Below are positions 9,018-18,984 of a stretch of 64,000 bases of DNA, piece by piece (the stretch's first letter is position 1; the number at the start of each line of letters is the position of its first letter). Under the pieces are notes generated by a model. It did not search any database. It worked only from the letters and a program-made list of their open reading frames with translations, and was not told where the DNA came from. This DNA comes from Prolixibacteraceae bacterium (GTDB lineage: Bacteria > Bacteroidota > Bacteroidia > Bacteroidales > Prolixibacteraceae), in NCBI GenBank assembly GCA_947475715.1, contig CANJNY010000001.1, positions 54,858 to 118,857 on the forward strand, read 5' to 3'. The translations under genes and the position numbers were made by a program.

Positions 9018-10640
9018 ATGAGATCAAATTTTTCATCGCTATTTCTCTTTTTGCTACTGTGTACTGCTGGTTCACTTTCACTAAAGGCTCAAAATAATGG
9101 ACATAGTTCAAAAATAAAAATATCACTTCAAAAGAGAGTTCTGTCCAGTCAAACCGGGAAAGATTTCAAGGTTGTAAATGAGCTGCAGGATTGGAATCCA
9201 ACGGAGACGGCGATTATTATTTGTGACATGTGGAATGAGCATTGGTGTAAAGGGGCTACCGAAAGGGTTACTGAAATGGCACCTTTTATGAATAATGTGG
9301 TGACGCTGGCTCGCGACAAGGGGATGTTGATTGTGCATGCTCCAAGTGACTGTATGCAATATTATAAAAACTCTCCGGCACGGAAACTGGGGAAAAAATA
9401 TTCGGATAGTCAGTCTAAAAATTTAATCAGCGAAAAGAACCTTGACTCTGAAAAAAATGCCTTATGGCCAATAGACCAGTCGGACGAAGGTTGTGATTGT
9501 TCTATTGAATGTAAGCAACATAACCCTTGGACACACCAGATTGATTTAATAAAAATCAAAGATAATGATGCCATTAGCGAATCAGGAGTCGAAATTACCG
9601 GACTTTTTAAACAAAAGGGGATAAAAAATGTGATTTTGATGGGTGTTCATCTGAATATGTGTGTGATAGGACGCTCCTTCGGTCTTCGAAATATGGTCAG
9701 ATTGGGATTCAATGTTGCGGTAATGCGTGATCTTACCGATACGATGTACGATTCAAAACAAGCACCCTTTGTGTCCCATTATACCGGAACCAGTTTAATG
9801 ACTGAATATATAGAAAAATATATCTGTCCGAGTATGGTCTCCAGCGATATTACCGGAGAAAAGCAATTCAGATTTAAAAATGACAAACGACCTTTAGTTG
9901 CGTTTATTATTGCGGAGAATGAATATCAGGCGAACCGAACTTTACCTGAGTTTGCGCATGAGTTACTGCTTAAGAAAGGTGTGAATTGCGAATTTGCATT
10001 AGGAAAAGAAGAATATAAGGAGCCCAATATTCACAATATCGAGAATCTACAGATACTTAAAGATGCTGATCTTGCGGTGATTTTTGTGAGACGGCGGGCC
10101 TTACCGTCAGAACAAATGAGCATCATTAAAGAATATATTAATAGTGGAAAACCTGTGCTGGGAATCCGTACGGCGAGCCATGCTTTTTCAATTAATCAGG
10201 TTGTCCCAATAACCGGTGGAGGATTAGTCGCAGCAACAGCACAAGTTGCTGAATCTATGGATCAGTGGCCTGAATTCGATAAAGATATTTTAGGTGGAAA
10301 TTACATCGGTCATTACGGGAATATAGATGTTGGAATTGTGTTCTCAATGGTCCCAGGAATGGAAAACCATCCACTTTTTAAAGGAGTCTCTCCAGAGAAT
10401 TTTATCGGTCCCGTAGCTTTAAACGAAAGCCTTTATCAGAACAGACCCCTGAGAGCTGAAAATGTTCAGGTACTCCTTGAGGGGACAATCCCTGACAATC
10501 CCGCCGAGCCGGTGCTATGGATCAATCACCGGGAAAAGGGACCAATAATTTATACCTCGATGGGGCATTGGGACCATTGGAAAATTGAACAGTTCCGCCA
10601 GATCATGTTTAATTCTGTTGATTATTTACTCAAGAGATAA
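9018..10640 (+). CDS. Secreted isochorismatase-fold cysteine hydrolase fused to a ThuA-like domain (copy 2)
   Basis: This is a full-length paralogue of 310-1929. I chose the start at 9018 because it gives 540 residues, matching copy 1, and a compact signal peptide ending LSLKAQ. An in-frame ATG at 8973 would add 15 residues. The isochorismatase-type Asp (IIICDMWNEHW), the Cys (LNMCVIGRSFG) and the cysteine-rich insert (GCDCSIEC) are all kept. So are the ThuA-like half and its ending (YTSMGHWDHW). It follows the GH97 gene closely and precedes a Gfo/Idh/MocA gene that is the paralogue of the one in the first block. The pairing of this fusion with an exported oxidoreductase therefore occurs twice. 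Reaction unknown. Confidence 0.8.
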   Translation: MRSNFSSLFLFLLLCTAGSLSLKAQNNGHSSKIKISLQKRVLSSQTGKDFKVVNELQDWNPTETAIIICDMWNEHWCKGATERVTEMAPFMNNVVTLARDKGMLIVHAPSDCMQYYKNSPARKLGKKYSDSQSKNLISEKNLDSEKNALWPIDQSDEGCDCSIECKQHNPWTHQIDLIKIKDNDAISESGVEITGLFKQKGIKNVILMGVHLNMCVIGRSFGLRNMVRLGFNVAVMRDLTDTMYDSKQAPFVSHYTGTSLMTEYIEKYICPSMVSSDITGEKQFRFKNDKRPLVAFIIAENEYQANRTLPEFAHELLLKKGVNCEFALGKEEYKEPNIHNIENLQILKDADLAVIFVRRRALPSEQMSIIKEYINSGKPVLGIRTASHAFSINQVVPITGGGLVAATAQVAESMDQWPEFDKDILGGNYIGHYGNIDVGIVFSMVPGMENHPLFKGVSPENFIGPVALNESLYQNRPLRAENVQVLLEGTIPDNPAEPVLWINHREKGPIIYTSMGHWDHWKIEQFRQIMFNSVDYLLKR

Positions 10641-10775
10641 CATCAATGTCGGTAAGTTCTGAACCGATTTTAACGAAATAGGAGCATTGCATGGCAATAT
10701 TCCACGAAAAAACAGAAATAATATATCCGAATATTATTAACCTTCCGGCCGGCCAGCCGATAAAAAAAATAAATT

Positions 10776-12125
10776 ATGATGAAAAGACGTGATTTTATAG
10801 GGACAGCGGCGATCGGTACTGCAGCGATATCGCTTGGAGCATCAGTATTGCCAAAACTTTCGTTTCAAAAAGGGGCAAATGATAAAATAGTCCTAGCACT
10901 TATTGGTGCAGGTTCCCGGGGACCGGATACCATCATAAGCACCTGCAAGGTGAATGCAAATGTTGAAATAAAAACGGTATGTGATGTAAATGAGCTTAAT
11001 GCTAGAAAAGCCATCCTTAACATTGAGAAAGAGTTGGGGTATAAGCCTCAGTTTATAAAATATATGAAAGAAGTTTTTGATGACCAAGATATTGATGCAG
11101 TTTGGATAGCGACACCTGAACACTGGCATTCCCTCGCAACGGTATGGGCTTGTCAGGCCGGCAAAGATGTTTATGTGGAGAAAAATATCTCTCTAACCAT
11201 CCATGAGGGTAGAAAAGTGATCGAGGCAGCCAAAAAATATAACCGTATTGTGCAGTGTGGCACTCAGAACCGCAGTGCCCCTTATGGTTTTTCGGCACGC
11301 GAATATATTCGAAGCGGAAAGCTCGGTCAGATTGTTCACGTTAAGAGTTACTGCATGCTGGGAGGTGAAAAACGAATGCCCAAACCTTTTATTCCCTCAA
11401 TTCCTAAAGAGTTGGATTGGGATGCCTGGTTAGGTCCGCGCCCTACCCGACCCTATATCGGAACCAGTGGCTGGTATGATTATTGGGATTTTGGCGGGGG
11501 ACTGGCACTTGCCGGCGATGCAAGCCATGTGATGGACTTAGCCCGTATGGTCTTGGGTGATCCCGGTCATCCAAAATCGGTATATGCCTGGGGAGGTAAT
11601 TACGCATTGGGTTCGCAGGTTGAAACTCCTGACTTCCAATCAATAACATATGATTTTGAAAAATTTACACTCACCTGTGATAGTGGACTTGCCACCAATT
11701 ATATGAAGAAAACTCCGTGGAATATCCGGATGGATCCCACCCTGTTCCCCGATTGGAGAACAAATGCAACCAGAACAGAAATATATGGAACCGAAGGGTT
11801 GATGTATCTTGGCCGTCATGGCGGAGGATGGCAGGTAAAGGGTGAAGATTCAAAAATCATTGCCCAGGGCGGAGGTGTTTTCCCTGATATTGATCACCAG
11901 AAAAACTTCATTGATTCGCTCAGGACACGTAAAACACCTAATGGGAATGTAGAACAGGGACACTTGAGTGCTTCCCTTGTACACCTGGGAAATATTGCTT
12001 GTCGGGTTGGAAATAAGCAACTGATCTTTGATGGAGAAAATGAACGGTTTATTAATAATGACGACGCAAATAAGCTGATTAAAAGCTCTTATCGCGATAA
12101 TTATAAAATGCCTGACAAGGTGTAA
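10776..12125 (+). CDS. Tat-exported Gfo/Idh/MocA-family oxidoreductase (copy 2)
   Basis: The protein has 449 residues. The start MMKRRDFIGTAAIGTAA is a twin-arginine signal; the second ATG three bases on is equally possible. The Rossmann motif is LALIGAGSRGP. ATPEHWHSLAT and VEKNISLT match the family, with EKN in place of EKP, as in copy 1. The C-terminal third shares long identical runs with the protein at 4354-5715 (for example FPDWRTNATRTEIYGTEGL), showing recent duplication or gene conversion. The middle region that shapes the active site (GGEKRMPKPFIPSIPKE) differs from copy 1, so the substrates may differ. It probably works outside the cytoplasm on the product of a neighbouring enzyme. 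Confidence 0.88.
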   Translation: MMKRRDFIGTAAIGTAAISLGASVLPKLSFQKGANDKIVLALIGAGSRGPDTIISTCKVNANVEIKTVCDVNELNARKAILNIEKELGYKPQFIKYMKEVFDDQDIDAVWIATPEHWHSLATVWACQAGKDVYVEKNISLTIHEGRKVIEAAKKYNRIVQCGTQNRSAPYGFSAREYIRSGKLGQIVHVKSYCMLGGEKRMPKPFIPSIPKELDWDAWLGPRPTRPYIGTSGWYDYWDFGGGLALAGDASHVMDLARMVLGDPGHPKSVYAWGGNYALGSQVETPDFQSITYDFEKFTLTCDSGLATNYMKKTPWNIRMDPTLFPDWRTNATRTEIYGTEGLMYLGRHGGGWQVKGEDSKIIAQGGGVFPDIDHQKNFIDSLRTRKTPNGNVEQGHLSASLVHLGNIACRVGNKQLIFDGENERFINNDDANKLIKSSYRDNYKMPDKV

Positions 12126-12239
12126 GCGAATAAAAAGCCAGGCATGAAAAACATTTAAACATTATTTTTATTGCAATTATTTTGCTGCAATTTATATGCG
12201 CAAAATAAGGGGATATAGTTTTACCGCAAAAGATAAAAA

Positions 12240-13268
12240 ATGAAGGCACTTGTATTAGAAGCATATAACAAATTTGATTTCAGGGATGTTCCAAATCCAG
12301 TCATCGGTGATGATGAAGTACTGGTCGAAGTTAAGGCTGTCGGAATCTGCGGCAGCGATGTTCACGGCATGGACGGAAGCACAGGTCGACGAATTCCGCC
12401 CATCATCATGGGTCACGAAGCCTCAGGGCAAATAATTTCCACCGGCAAAAATGTTGATGGTTGGAAGAGCGGAGACCGGGTTACGTTTGATTCTACGATC
12501 TATAAACTTGACGACTGGTTCACGCTTAACGGGCATTACAACCTGAGCGACAACCGGATGGTGTTGGGTGTCTCGTGCACCGAATTTAAACGCGATGGTG
12601 CGTTCGCTCAATACGTTGCCATACCACAACATATTCTTCACCGCATCCCTGAAAATGTAACGTATGAGCAGGCTGCACTTGTAGAGCCTGTTGCGGTTGC
12701 ACTTCACGCCGTTAATCTTTCCGGAATAAAGTTAAACGATACGGTGGTCGTATTTGGAGCAGGGATGATCGGGTTATTCATTATTCAACTCTTAAAACAG
12801 GCAGGGTGCACTGTGATCGCTGTTGATATACTGGATGAAAAACTTGAAATGGCCGAAAAAGCGGGGGCAGATGTTATCCTTAACTCCCAATCCGATGATA
12901 TACCCGGCGAAATCCGGAAACATACCCACAATCGTGGTGCCGATGTTGCCTTTGAGGCGGTAGGTATTTCGGTGACGATAAATTCGGCTATAAGTAGCCT
13001 CCGCAAAGGCGGCACACTTGTTTTAGTTGGGAACCTATCACCATCAATTGACTTTCCACTGCAAAAGGTGGTCACAGGCGAGATTACCGTCAAAGGTTCA
13101 TGCGCCATTAACGGTGAATACCCTGCAGTGCTTGAGTTGATTTCAAAGGGGATGATCGATGTCGACAGTCTGATCAGCAATGTAGTTCCTCTTTCTGAAG
13201 GGGCAAATTATTTCGACAAACTCTATAACAAAGAGCCTGGGATGTTAAAGGTTATTCTTAAACCATAA
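12240..13268 (+). CDS. Zinc-type medium-chain alcohol/polyol dehydrogenase
   Basis: The protein has 342 residues and is cytosolic. Catalytic zinc ligands are visible: C37 (GICGSD), H59 and E60 (MGHEASG). The NAD-binding motif is VVFGAGMIGLFIIQ. The usual four-cysteine structural zinc lobe (about residues 90-110) is absent; that stretch reads YKLDDWFTLNGHYNLSDN and has no cysteines. This is known in some sorbitol/threonine-type members. It overlaps functionally with the Gfo/Idh/MocA gene that begins 4 bases after its stop, so the two are almost surely co-transcribed. It likely interconverts a hydroxyl and a ketone on a sugar or sugar acid. Confidence 0.88.
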   Translation: MKALVLEAYNKFDFRDVPNPVIGDDEVLVEVKAVGICGSDVHGMDGSTGRRIPPIIMGHEASGQIISTGKNVDGWKSGDRVTFDSTIYKLDDWFTLNGHYNLSDNRMVLGVSCTEFKRDGAFAQYVAIPQHILHRIPENVTYEQAALVEPVAVALHAVNLSGIKLNDTVVVFGAGMIGLFIIQLLKQAGCTVIAVDILDEKLEMAEKAGADVILNSQSDDIPGEIRKHTHNRGADVAFEAVGISVTINSAISSLRKGGTLVLVGNLSPSIDFPLQKVVTGEITVKGSCAINGEYPAVLELISKGMIDVDSLISNVVPLSEGANYFDKLYNKEPGMLKVILKP

Positions 13269-13272
13269 TTTT

Positions 13273-14397
13273 ATGGCTAACCAGCTAAAAACAGGAATCA
13301 TTGGATGTGGAAAAGTGGGACACATCCATGCGGCAGTTCTGGGTTCAATTTCAGAATCTGAATTTATAGCCGTGTGTGGCAGGGATGAGAAACGGACGCA
13401 AGAGTTTGCATCCAGATATCAGGTTAAAGCCTATACCGATGTCACAGAAATGGTCATTCAGGAGAAACTCGATATCGTAACGATCTGCACTCCCCATCCT
13501 GTGCATCGGGAACCAGCCATACTTGCCATGAGAGCAGGGGCACATGTGTTAATCGAAAAACCGCTTGCCTCTTCATTGGAGGATTGCGACGCGATGATGG
13601 CAGTGGCGAAAGAGACCGGAAAACAGATAGGAATAATTTCACAACGGAGGTTCTACACCCCATGCCTTCGTCTGAAAAATGCGATTGAGGCAGGGAAAAT
13701 AGGGAAGCCAGTACTTGGAATAGTATTCATGTTCGGCTGGCGCGATCAAGCCTATTATTCCAGTGATCCCTGGCGGGGATCATGGAAAGGCGAAGGAGGA
13801 GGAGTCCTTGTGAACCAGGCCCCCCATCAATTGGATTTATTGCAATGGTTTATGGGAAGTGAAATTGACGAGGTCTATGGCACGTGCCAGAACCTGAATC
13901 ACCCTTATATTGAAGTGGAAGATACAGCCCTGGCAATCGTTAAATTTAAGAATGGGGCTTTGGCAAATATCATCGTGAGCAATTCCCAGAAGCCCGGGAT
14001 TTACGGCAAGGTACATATCCATGGCGAAAACGGAGCCTCTGTCGGGGTTCAGACTGATGGTGGAGCGATGTTTATTGCAGGGATGAGCACTATTCTGGAG
14101 CCTCCGGTTAATGATTTATGGACAATTCCGGGAGAAGAAAAACAACATAAGAATTGGGTGGAGGAAGACAGTAATTTGTTTAACAGCATCAATCCGGTGG
14201 AGTATTATCACACCCTTCAGATCAACGATTTTATTGATGCAGTGAAAGTAGGACGGAAACCGATGGTAACCGGAGAAGAAGGAAGGGTGACAGTAGAACT
14301 CTTTAGCGCAATTTACCGTTCACAGCGCGATGGCTTACCCGTCAAATTTCCGCTTCAGCCTGAATATGGACGAAACGATTATGACGGAAGAATTTGA
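13273..14397 (+). CDS. Cytosolic Gfo/Idh/MocA-family oxidoreductase
   Basis: The protein has 374 residues and no signal peptide, unlike the other three family members in the window. The Rossmann motif TGIIGCGKVGHIHA and the canonical LIEKPLASS (with the catalytic-type Lys) are present. TPHPVHREPA replaces the usual PxxxH motif region in standard form. GGGVLVNQAPHQLDLLQW contains the conserved second-domain His. It starts 4 bases after the dehydrogenase gene and its end adjoins the MFS carrier, so the three form a tight transport-and-oxidation unit, probably for an acidic or modified sugar. Confidence 0.9.
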   Translation: MANQLKTGIIGCGKVGHIHAAVLGSISESEFIAVCGRDEKRTQEFASRYQVKAYTDVTEMVIQEKLDIVTICTPHPVHREPAILAMRAGAHVLIEKPLASSLEDCDAMMAVAKETGKQIGIISQRRFYTPCLRLKNAIEAGKIGKPVLGIVFMFGWRDQAYYSSDPWRGSWKGEGGGVLVNQAPHQLDLLQWFMGSEIDEVYGTCQNLNHPYIEVEDTALAIVKFKNGALANIIVSNSQKPGIYGKVHIHGENGASVGVQTDGGAMFIAGMSTILEPPVNDLWTIPGEEKQHKNWVEEDSNLFNSINPVEYYHTLQINDFIDAVKVGRKPMVTGEEGRVTVELFSAIYRSQRDGLPVKFPLQPEYGRNDYDGRI

Positions 14398-14401
14398 TAT
14401 T

Positions 14402-15694
14402 ATGAGAAAAATCTCCGCAAACGAATCCCTGCTGAACCAAACCACTCCATCCCGAATGCGATGGGTCATGATCTCCTTTGCCTTTGTGGCCACGGTTTTG
14501 AATTATCTGCATAGGCTATCCTTTAATTATCTGACAGCAAAAGGATTTTTACACGATATTATCCCTGATGACTATTTCGGGTATATCGGCTCAGCCTTCT
14601 TTATTGCCTATATGATCTCGAATGGTTTCTCTGGATTTGTAATCGATAAACTTGGGACAAAAATCGGATATTCACTGAGTATGGCCTTCTGGACAACAGC
14701 CGGAATACTTCATGCACTGGCGATGTCACCATTCCAATTCGGATTCTTTCGTTTTTTATTAGGAGTCGGTGAGGCGGGAAACTGGCCGTCAGCGCTCAAA
14801 CTAACCGCCGAGTGGTTCCCGGCACACGAACGTTCAACGGCTTCCGGGATATTCAACAGTGGAGCAGCTGTTGGAGCTGTGGTCGCACCACCGTTAATCG
14901 CATGGCTAGGTTCAACATACGGATGGCAAACCACCTTTGTTGTTATCGGAGTGCTTGGCTACATCTGGCTGGCGGCTTTCTGGTTCACCTACTACACTCC
15001 AAAAGAGGTTCTCAAAGAATCACAAGCACGAATCATCCCTCCCCGAAAATTGCTTAAAACCCATTTTGTTTGCTGGTTTACGCTGTCGAAAGTTTTTATG
15101 GACCCAGTCTGGTATTTTATCACCTTCTGGATCGGCAGGTATTTGGCCGATGTCTATCACTGGGACCTGGTAAAAATTGGATGGTTTGCCATGTTCCCCT
15201 TTATTGTTGCAGATTTTGGGAATATCTTAGGGGGGCTGTTCACCCAATATATTATAAAAAAAGGTGTTGAGATTCCTAAAGCCAGGAAGATATCGGTTGC
15301 AATCTTTGGCCTGATTATGGGCTTACCCTTAATCCTTGGACCATTTATCATAACTGGTCCTGCCGGCGCACTTGTCATCCTGGCCATAGCAGGTTTCGGA
15401 TATGCAGCCTATACCGCTAACACGCTGGCCTTTCCTGCCGATGTTGTACCTCAAAGTGCCACCGCTTCAGTATGGGGAATCGGAAGCGTTGGTGCTGGCC
15501 TTGGGGGAGTCATTTTCCAGTCAGTATCTGGGATTGTAATAAAAAACCTGTCAACACATTATAACTATACGATTGCTTATGGTACGGTTTTTATTGGATA
15601 CGGAGTTATTACCCTTATTGGATTGGCAATAGTCCTCTTCCTAACCGGACCATTGGTTAAAAATCAGGAGTTGCAGGATTACGTGGATCAATAG
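14402..15694 (+). CDS. MFS transporter, anion:cation symporter type (hexuronate-like)
   Basis: The protein has about 430 residues and twelve predicted membrane helices. RMRWVMISFAFVATVLNYLHR matches the first helix of ACS-family carriers such as hexuronate and galactonate transporters (ATxINYxDR). GVGEAGNWPSALK and EWFPAHERSTASGIFNSG are family signatures. The open frame extends upstream to 14330, overlapping the previous gene by 68 bases. I place the start at the ATG at 14402, just after the preceding stop and about 10 bases after a purine-rich stretch; ATGs at 14366 and 14381 are alternatives. The carrier type suggests that the unit handles a sugar acid, but specificity is not proven. Confidence 0.88.
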   Translation: MRKISANESLLNQTTPSRMRWVMISFAFVATVLNYLHRLSFNYLTAKGFLHDIIPDDYFGYIGSAFFIAYMISNGFSGFVIDKLGTKIGYSLSMAFWTTAGILHALAMSPFQFGFFRFLLGVGEAGNWPSALKLTAEWFPAHERSTASGIFNSGAAVGAVVAPPLIAWLGSTYGWQTTFVVIGVLGYIWLAAFWFTYYTPKEVLKESQARIIPPRKLLKTHFVCWFTLSKVFMDPVWYFITFWIGRYLADVYHWDLVKIGWFAMFPFIVADFGNILGGLFTQYIIKKGVEIPKARKISVAIFGLIMGLPLILGPFIITGPAGALVILAIAGFGYAAYTANTLAFPADVVPQSATASVWGIGSVGAGLGGVIFQSVSGIVIKNLSTHYNYTIAYGTVFIGYGVITLIGLAIVLFLTGPLVKNQELQDYVDQ

Positions 15695-15776
15695 ATACGA
15701 AAAAATTAGAGACTCGTTTCATTGTTGGATGATAACGATGAGGCTGTATCAAAAGTGAAAAATTAATGGGACAAAT

Positions 15777-18506
15777 ATGAATAACTTAATAAAACCAACT
15801 CTTATGTCACTTAAAGTATTAATAGCAGGATTTATTTTGGTGACAGCCAATATCCTTTCTTGTCAGTCGCAGGGCTTTTCAAAGGTTGTGCTATATGAAA
15901 CCTTATTAAACCATGAGATTAACCCGATTGGCATTGACGTTGAGAAACCGGTTTTTTCATGGAAATTAAAATCTGAAAAAAGGAACAGCTATCAGAAGGC
16001 ATATCAAATTGTTGTATGCTCTGCAAACGCAAAAGATACTTGCTGGAACAGCGGAAAGGTTATTTCAGACAATAATATTCTTGTAAAATACGAGGGAAAA
16101 GCCTTAAAATCAGTTCACTCCTATCAATGGAAAGTCCGGATTTGGGATAATGATGGAAAAATAAGTTACTGGTCGCAGGAACATCCTTTTTCGACAGGTT
16201 TATTGCGCGAACAGGATTGGAAAGCAGAATGGATCAGTTCTCCTGATTCTGTTTATTCCCCGGTTTTCATCAAAAAATTCAGGATTGATAAGATTCCTGA
16301 TTTAGCCAATGTATTTGTCAATTGCCTGGGATATTTTGAACTTTACATCAATGGAAATAAAGTGGGCAAAGATGTTCTTTCGCCGGCTGTGAGTGATTTC
16401 CGGTTTGAAAATTACTATTGCACCTATAACATCAGGGATTTTCTGAAGACCGGAGAGAACACCATTGGTTTATGGACCGGACGTGGCTGGTATTCATTTG
16501 GATTGCCTGGTGTTAATCATCACTCACCGGTTTTTCGTATGCAGGCCCATTTTATTTCAAATCAAAGTTCAACAATATTAGCCTCCGACACAACCTGGAC
16601 CACGTCCAACAGCAATATCAGTCAAATTGGTGACTGGCGATGGAATAATATGGGGGGTGAATTGGTTGACAGTAGAATCTCAATGATTAATTGGCAAACC
16701 GATAAGATTAAAAAAAACAGTGTTCGTATTCCAAAACCCCAGGCTGTTACAAAATCTCAGCTTTGCAGACCAAACAGTATTTCTGACACTATTTTGGTAA
16801 AGAATATTTCACAGATTAATAAAGATACCTGGCTGATTGATTTTGGGAAGAATTTTACGGGCTGGATGGAAATGAAAATTAAAAATCAGAATTCAGCAGA
16901 CACGATAGATTTCATTTATTCAGATTTTTGCAATAAAATACCGGAACGGAAATCAAAATATACCTGGGATTTTGGAAATGCGAATATTGATCAACGGGAT
17001 GGTTATATAAGTTCAATTTCAGACAGTGGAATATTCTGCCCTAAATTTAATGTTCATGCTTTTCGTTATGTAATTATTCAGGGCTTAAAATACAAACCTC
17101 AGAATCGGGATATCGCAGGATATATGATAGAATCAGATCTTGCCCAGGCGGGAAGCTTTTCATGTTCTGACAACGATTTAAACGCTATTTATGATTTAAA
17201 CCGTTTTACATTTCGATGTTTAAATATTGGTGGATATTATGTGGATTGTCCCCATCGTGAACGTCTGGGTTATGGTGATGGTCAGGTGGCAGTCGAAACC
17301 GGCATCTATAATTTTAACCTTGAAAATTATTATAAAAAATGGGCGCTCAATTGGATCTCCGCACAAAATGGTGATGGTGAATTTCCCAATACCGCACCTT
17401 CGCCTTATAGTGCTGGTGGCGGACCGGGCTGGGGAGGGACAGGTGTAGTTTTGCCCTGGAAAATCTTTAAATATTACGGTGATACAACATTTTTGAGTTC
17501 CGCCTATAATTCAATGGTGCGTTATGTCGATTTCCTGGAAACAAAAAGCAAAGATGGGATTCTAATGCATTACGGTGATGAAACCTGGGGATTTATTGGC
17601 GATTGGGTACCCCCGGGAAAAGGGATGGATTCGAACGACAAAGTGGGAAAATCTGAAAAAGAAGTATTTAACAACTGTTACAAGATATACTTATACAATA
17701 TTCTGGCAGAATGTGCCGGAGTCCTGGGCAAAAACAAAGATAGCCGAATGTATAAAACGCAGTCTGAAACATTGAAGAATAAAATTCACCAAATCTATTT
17801 TGATCACCAAAAAGGAATTTACGCCAATGGAGAGCAGCCGTATCTTTCATTCCCGTTACTTATGGATGTTCCATCTGATTCTGAACGAAGCAGAGTTCTT
17901 TCAAATCTCGAGTCTGAAATAAAAATAACCAATAATGGGCATTTGAATACGGGTATGCTGGGAACCTATTTTATGCTGCAATATCTTACTGAGATAGGGC
18001 GCTCCGATCTCGTTTATTTAATGATGAAACAAAAAACTTATCCAGGCTGGGGCTATATGATTTCGCAGGGGGCAAACACGTGTTGGGAACAGTGGAATGG
18101 TTATTGGTCTAATATTCACTCTTGTTTTACTTCCGGGGGAGGCTGGTTTTTTACAGGGGTAGCTGGTATCCGTCAGATGGAAAAATCGGTGGCATTTAAA
18201 CACTTACTTATAGCCCCCCAATTAACCGATGTAATTAAATCGCAAAATTCTAAATTCAATTCTCCCTATGGGAAGGTTGGTGTTTCATGGACCCATAAAG
18301 AGAATTCCTCCCTTCAAATAGAAATTGAAATTCCTGCTAACTCAAGTGCAGATGTTATTTTGCCGGTCTCAGGGAATCAAATCGTATATGAATCCGGCAG
18401 GAGGATGATTGAAAATTCTGATATTAAGATACTTTCTAAGCAAACTGATCAATTGCGTTTATTTGTCACCTCAGGAAATTATACATTTGAAATAAGAAAT
18501 AAATAG
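15777..18506 (+). CDS. GH78 alpha-L-rhamnosidase, lipoprotein signal
   Basis: The protein has 909 residues. A lipoprotein-type signal ends ANILSCQSQ, so it is probably anchored to a membrane. Domains follow the bacterial rhamnosidase order: N-terminal fibronectin-like domain (VEKPVFSWKL), jelly-roll sugar-binding domain (WISSPDSVYSPVF), beta-sandwich, (alpha/alpha)6 catalytic barrel from about residue 460, and C-terminal beta domain. Active-site motifs are DCPHRERLGYGDGQ (D490, E495) and GANTCWEQWNG (E771). It releases terminal alpha-L-rhamnose. The next genes encode a deoxy-sugar mutarotase and a fucosidase, giving a small deoxy-sugar section. An ATG at 15804 is an alternative start. Confidence 0.92.
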   Translation: MNNLIKPTLMSLKVLIAGFILVTANILSCQSQGFSKVVLYETLLNHEINPIGIDVEKPVFSWKLKSEKRNSYQKAYQIVVCSANAKDTCWNSGKVISDNNILVKYEGKALKSVHSYQWKVRIWDNDGKISYWSQEHPFSTGLLREQDWKAEWISSPDSVYSPVFIKKFRIDKIPDLANVFVNCLGYFELYINGNKVGKDVLSPAVSDFRFENYYCTYNIRDFLKTGENTIGLWTGRGWYSFGLPGVNHHSPVFRMQAHFISNQSSTILASDTTWTTSNSNISQIGDWRWNNMGGELVDSRISMINWQTDKIKKNSVRIPKPQAVTKSQLCRPNSISDTILVKNISQINKDTWLIDFGKNFTGWMEMKIKNQNSADTIDFIYSDFCNKIPERKSKYTWDFGNANIDQRDGYISSISDSGIFCPKFNVHAFRYVIIQGLKYKPQNRDIAGYMIESDLAQAGSFSCSDNDLNAIYDLNRFTFRCLNIGGYYVDCPHRERLGYGDGQVAVETGIYNFNLENYYKKWALNWISAQNGDGEFPNTAPSPYSAGGGPGWGGTGVVLPWKIFKYYGDTTFLSSAYNSMVRYVDFLETKSKDGILMHYGDETWGFIGDWVPPGKGMDSNDKVGKSEKEVFNNCYKIYLYNILAECAGVLGKNKDSRMYKTQSETLKNKIHQIYFDHQKGIYANGEQPYLSFPLLMDVPSDSERSRVLSNLESEIKITNNGHLNTGMLGTYFMLQYLTEIGRSDLVYLMMKQKTYPGWGYMISQGANTCWEQWNGYWSNIHSCFTSGGGWFFTGVAGIRQMEKSVAFKHLLIAPQLTDVIKSQNSKFNSPYGKVGVSWTHKENSSLQIEIEIPANSSADVILPVSGNQIVYESGRRMIENSDIKILSKQTDQLRLFVTSGNYTFEIRNK

Positions 18507-18542
18507 TAAAATTGAACGTTGAACCATCAACATCGTTATGAT

Positions 18543-18959
18543 ATGCTGAAAACAAAATTATTACACCCCGAAATATTGTCATCCCTTGCCAGTAACGGTC
18601 ATGGTGCACGGGTACTGATTGCCGACAGCAATTTTCCCTTTTCAACCTGTCCACCAACGACAGCAAAAAAAGTCTTCCTGAACTTTGCACCAGGATTGCT
18701 TGCTGTGCCAGAGATATTGTCCGTTTTAAAAGATTTTATCCCGATTGAAACCGCAATGGTGATGGTTCCCCCCGATGGGTCCAAACAAATTATTCATTCT
18801 GAATTCGAAGAGATATTGGGTCCCGAAATCACGCTGAAGAATTTAACGCGATTTGAATTCTACGAAGAGGTAAAATCATCCGATACCTGTTTGGTAATTG
18901 CAACCGGCGAGCAAAGACGCTTTGCCAATATCCTGCTGGTAATTGGTGTTGTAAAATAA
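18543..18959 (+). CDS. RbsD/FucU-family sugar mutarotase
   Basis: The protein has 138 residues from the ATG at 18543; the open frame reaches a TTG at 18519, which I did not choose. SNGHGARVLIADSNFPFST is the N-terminal signature of RbsD/FucU proteins, with the His that takes part in anomer exchange. The late motif with RRFANILLVIGVV matches the end of the family. These cytosolic proteins interconvert the alpha and beta anomers of fucose, rhamnose or ribose. Its place between a rhamnosidase and a fucosidase argues for an L-deoxy-sugar substrate. Confidence 0.88.
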   Translation: MLKTKLLHPEILSSLASNGHGARVLIADSNFPFSTCPPTTAKKVFLNFAPGLLAVPEILSVLKDFIPIETAMVMVPPDGSKQIIHSEFEEILGPEITLKNLTRFEFYEEVKSSDTCLVIATGEQRRFANILLVIGVVK

Positions 18960-18984
18960 TAATCCTGCTAACTAATAACTCACT

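Noticed and set aside
12785..13180. 131-codon minus-strand open frame
   Set aside because: It is antisense to the medium-chain dehydrogenase and low in complexity (Ser/Thr/Pro-rich), as shadows usually are.
14330..14401. Upstream extension of the MFS carrier overlapping the previous gene by 68 bases
   Set aside because: The extra residues are not part of the family, and an ATG at 14402 follows the preceding stop.
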